This document shows positions 61,576-64,000 of a DNA stretch of 64,000 bases, one piece after another (positions within the stretch are counted from its first letter, which is position 1; every line of letters starts with the position of its first letter). The translations under genes were made by a program, and so were the position numbers. Under the pieces are notes generated by a model, which had not been told where the DNA came from, did not search any database, and saw only the letters and a list, made by a program, of their open reading frames with translations. The stretch lies in NCBI RefSeq assembly GCF_024300625.1, contig NZ_CP101322.1, positions 3,051,992 to 3,115,991 on the forward strand. The letters are read 5' to 3'. This DNA comes from Halovivax gelatinilyticus. Lineage in GTDB: Archaea; Halobacteriota; Halobacteria; Halobacteriales; Natrialbaceae.

Positions 61576-61631
61576 TCGAATTCGGCTAGACAAAGGGTCT
61601 TACCGTTACGGACGCAACTACAACCAACAAC

Positions 61632-63062
61632 ATGAGCTCAGAACAAGATCACCTAAAAGAGACGGACACCGAGGAGCGCTTCTCGTTCAAAAACGAACAC
61701 GAAGCGGCTCTCGTCTCCGAGCGTGGCCTGACCGAGGAGACGATCAGGCTCATCTCGGAGGACAAGGACGAACCGGAGTGGATGCTAGAGCGACGCCTTC
61801 GCGCACTCAAGCTGTTCCAGGAAATGCCGATGCCGACCGACTGGCCCGGACAGCCCGACCTCTCTGAAGTAGACGTCGACAAGATCGTCCCCTACATCCG
61901 CCCCGACGTCGAGATGCGGGAAGGAACCGACGACTGGGAGAACCTCCCGGACGAGATCAAAGATACCTTCGACAAGCTCGGCATTCCGGAAGCCGAACGC
62001 AAGGCGCTCTCGGGCGTCGGCGCGCAGTACGAGTCCGAGGTCGTCTACCAGAACATGCAGGACCAGTGGGAGGAGAAGGGGGTCGTCTTCATGAACATGG
62101 ACCGCGCGGTCCAGGAACACCCCGAGATCGTCAAGGAGCACTTCATGACCTCCTGCGTCCCTCCGTCTGACAACAAATTCGCCGCGCTTCACGGCGCAGT
62201 CTGGTCAGGCGGATCGTTCGTGTACGTCCCAGAGGACGTCACGGTCGAGATGCCCGTCCAGGCCTACTTCCGCATGAACTCCGAGGGGATGGGTCAGTTC
62301 GAACACACCCTCATCGTGGCCGAACCCGGCAGTGAGGTCCACTACATCGAGGGCTGTTCGGCACCGAAGTACTCGGCGTTCAATCTCCACAGCGGAGGCG
62401 TCGAGGTCTTCGTCAAAGAGGACGCACACGTCCAGTACTCGACCGTACAGAACTGGTCGCGAAACACCTACAACCTGAACACGAAGCGAGCTATCGTCGA
62501 GGAAAACGGCACGATGGAGTGGATCTCGGGCTCGATGGGCTCGAAAGCCACCATGCTCTACCCGTGTTCGATCCTAAAAGGGCGCGGCGCGACCGACACC
62601 CACATCACGATCGCGTTCGCCGGCGAGGGTCAGGACATCGACACCGGCGCGAAGGTCTACCACAACGCGCCAAACACGAAGTCGACGATCGAGTCGAAGT
62701 CGATCTCGAAGGACGGCGGCCGTACCAACTACCGGGGCCTCGTCCACATCGCCGACGGTGCCGAGAACTCCTCGACCGCCGTCGAGTGTGACGCGCTGAT
62801 GTTCGACAACGAGTCGACGTCTGACACCATGCCGTACATGGAGATCGAAGAGTCGAAAGTCGACGTCGCTCACGAAGCGACCGTCGGCAAGATCGGCGAC
62901 GAGGACATCTTCTACCTCCAGTCGCGCGGACTGGACGACGACGACGCGAAGAAGATGATCGTCGCCGGATTCATCGAACCGATCACGGAGGAACTGCCGA
63001 TCGAGTACGCAGTCGAGCTCAACCGACTCATCGAGCTCGAGATGGAGGGAAGCCTCGGGTAA
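61632..63062 (+). CDS. sufB: Fe-S cluster assembly scaffold SufB
   Basis: 476 residues. The start SFKNEHEAALVSERGLTEE is family-typical. Key parts include YVPEDVTVEMPVQAYFRMN, VHYIEGCSAPKYSAFNLH (the Cys region), NWSRNTYNLNTKRAIVEENG and the late FYLQSRGLDDDDAKKMIVAG. SufB assembles the nascent [Fe-S] cluster with SufC and SufD. It is followed after two bases by sufD. Confidence 0.96.
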   Translation: MSSEQDHLKETDTEERFSFKNEHEAALVSERGLTEETIRLISEDKDEPEWMLERRLRALKLFQEMPMPTDWPGQPDLSEVDVDKIVPYIRPDVEMREGTDDWENLPDEIKDTFDKLGIPEAERKALSGVGAQYESEVVYQNMQDQWEEKGVVFMNMDRAVQEHPEIVKEHFMTSCVPPSDNKFAALHGAVWSGGSFVYVPEDVTVEMPVQAYFRMNSEGMGQFEHTLIVAEPGSEVHYIEGCSAPKYSAFNLHSGGVEVFVKEDAHVQYSTVQNWSRNTYNLNTKRAIVEENGTMEWISGSMGSKATMLYPCSILKGRGATDTHITIAFAGEGQDIDTGAKVYHNAPNTKSTIESKSISKDGGRTNYRGLVHIADGAENSSTAVECDALMFDNESTSDTMPYMEIEESKVDVAHEATVGKIGDEDIFYLQSRGLDDDDAKKMIVAGFIEPITEELPIEYAVELNRLIELEMEGSLG

Positions 63063-63064
63063 CC

Positions 63065-64000
63065 ATGAGTACGCAGGTACACGCTACGCTCACCGACGAG
63101 ACGGTCCGGAAGATCAGCGACGCGAACGACGAACCCGAGTGGCTCATCGAGACTCGCCTCGACGCGCTCTCGGCGCTCGACGATCTCGAACTGCCCCACG
63201 TCATCCAGACGCCGGGTCGATCCTGGACGAACCTGGAGGCGCTCGACTTCGAGTCGCTCGTCGACCCACTGACCGCGGCCGAAGAGAAGGACCTGGTCGG
63301 TGACGATGACGTCGTCGTCACCACGCTCGCCGAGGCCGCCTCGGACGACGAGTACGCGGATATCGTCCGCGAGAACTTCGGCAGCATCGTCGATCCGCAA
63401 GAGAACTTCCTCACCGCGCTCTCGACGGCGCTGTTTAGCTCCGGGACGTTCATCTACGTGCCAGAGGGCGTCGACGCCGAAGACGTGAAGATCCGCACCG
63501 AGATGAACTCTCGGTCGCTCTTTAACTATACGCTCGTCGTCGCCGAGGAGTCTTCGACCGCCACGATTTTAGAGCGCCAGTATTCCGGCGCGGAACTCGA
63601 CGAAGACCGATACTACAGCGCGGTCGTCGAGGTCGCTGCGGGCGAGAACGCCCACGTCCAGTACGGCTGGCTACAGAACCTCGATCAGGATACGTACAAC
63701 TACACGCTAAAACGCGGTCGGACCGACACGTACGCCACGATCAACTGGATCGAAGGCAACCTCGGCTCCCGGCTGACGAAGTCAGCCGTCGAGACGACCC
63801 TCGACGGCAGTGGTTCCGAGAGTCAGATCGTCGGTGCGTTCTTCGGTCACGAGGATCAACACTTCGACGTCAACGCCCGCGTCTGGCACCGTAACGAGCA
63901 CACGACGGCGGACCTCGTCACCCGTGGCGTCCTCGACGACGAGGCGCGCTCGGTCTACGAAGGGGTTCAGGACGTCGGTCGAGACGCGTGGGATACGAGC
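63065..64000 (+). CDS. sufD: Fe-S cluster assembly protein SufD (3' truncated)
   Basis: The frame opens at ATG 63065, two bases after sufB, and runs off the window end with 312 codons visible. The N-terminal part resembles SufB (LTDETVRKISDANDEPEWLI), but SufD-like parts follow: GTFIYVPEGVDAEDVKIRTE, TATILERQYSG, INWIEGNLGSRLTKSAVETT and SESQIVGAFFGHEDQHFDV. SufD pairs with SufB in the SufBC2D complex. Its stop is outside the window. Confidence 0.93.
   Translation, partial: MSTQVHATLTDETVRKISDANDEPEWLIETRLDALSALDDLELPHVIQTPGRSWTNLEALDFESLVDPLTAAEEKDLVGDDDVVVTTLAEAASDDEYADIVRENFGSIVDPQENFLTALSTALFSSGTFIYVPEGVDAEDVKIRTEMNSRSLFNYTLVVAEESSTATILERQYSGAELDEDRYYSAVVEVAAGENAHVQYGWLQNLDQDTYNYTLKRGRTDTYATINWIEGNLGSRLTKSAVETTLDGSGSESQIVGAFFGHEDQHFDVNARVWHRNEHTTADLVTRGVLDDEARSVYEGVQDVGRDAWDTS

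Overview
The window is a piece of a haloarchaeal (class Halobacteria) chromosome. The predicted proteins are strongly acidic, the GC content is high with GC-rich third codon positions, many genes start at or a few bases after an apparent transcription start with a TATA element about 28 bases upstream, and the gene set is archaeal: PAN, PolB, Mre11/Rad50, RpoP, eL43, Pcc1, prefoldin beta, TruD, Pth2, pantoate kinase and a HalX response regulator. I cannot place it to genus. I see no rRNA, tRNA, CRISPR array, insertion sequence, integrase or toxin-antitoxin pair, so this looks mostly like core chromosome.

Layout. 1-9.5 kb: a truncated YkgJ cysteine-cluster protein, a TRAM protein, a radical SAM/HhH protein, a zinc-finger microprotein, Hsp20, a coupled creatininase-family/FAD-oxidoreductase pair, a haloarchaeal hypothetical with a 16-bp palindrome upstream, a Nudix hydrolase whose stop lies in a 28-bp tandem repeat, and a GpgS-like glycosyltransferase. 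9.5-18.5 kb: an HTTM membrane protein, an MFS transporter, a membrane-anchored DHH phosphoesterase, a sugar-nucleotide-type epimerase, PurL and a HalX regulator. 18.5-30.6 kb: a PAS-PAS-GAF sensor with a degenerate histidine kinase core, a thioredoxin-like protein, a KaiC-like ATPase, a two-domain SagB-type oxidoreductase, a Tat-exported LVIVD/PKD protein and Thi4. 30.6-39.8 kb: HflX, the two archaeal CoA-pathway genes (4-phosphopantoate--beta-alanine ligase and pantoate kinase) separated by a giant DUF1508-repeat membrane protein, and a chemotaxis transducer with a His/Met-rich outer domain. 40-50.3 kb: AspS, the thiamine regulator ThiR, Dcd, Pth2, TruD, then the informational run DUF2103-eL43-rpoP-pcc1-pfdB-DUF3194, and GuaAa. 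50.3-64 kb: PAN, a small winged-helix regulator, mre11-rad50, small DUF genes, PolB, and sufC-sufB-sufD running off the end.

Functional links. Thi4 and ThiR supply and control the thiamine thiazole moiety. Dcd and a dUTPase-fold relative belong to pyrimidine nucleotide metabolism. Mre11-Rad50 and PolB are repair and replication. SufBCD builds Fe-S clusters. eL43/RpoP/Pcc1/prefoldin is a conserved translation, transcription and folding block. I do not see one obvious new multi-gene system. The most unusual items are the thirteen-fold DUF1508 array on a four-helix membrane domain, the His/Met-rich transducer that looks like a metal sensor, the kinase-dead-looking PAS/GAF sensor, the cysteine-free eL43, and the palindrome plus 28-bp repeat near 7.0-7.15 kb.
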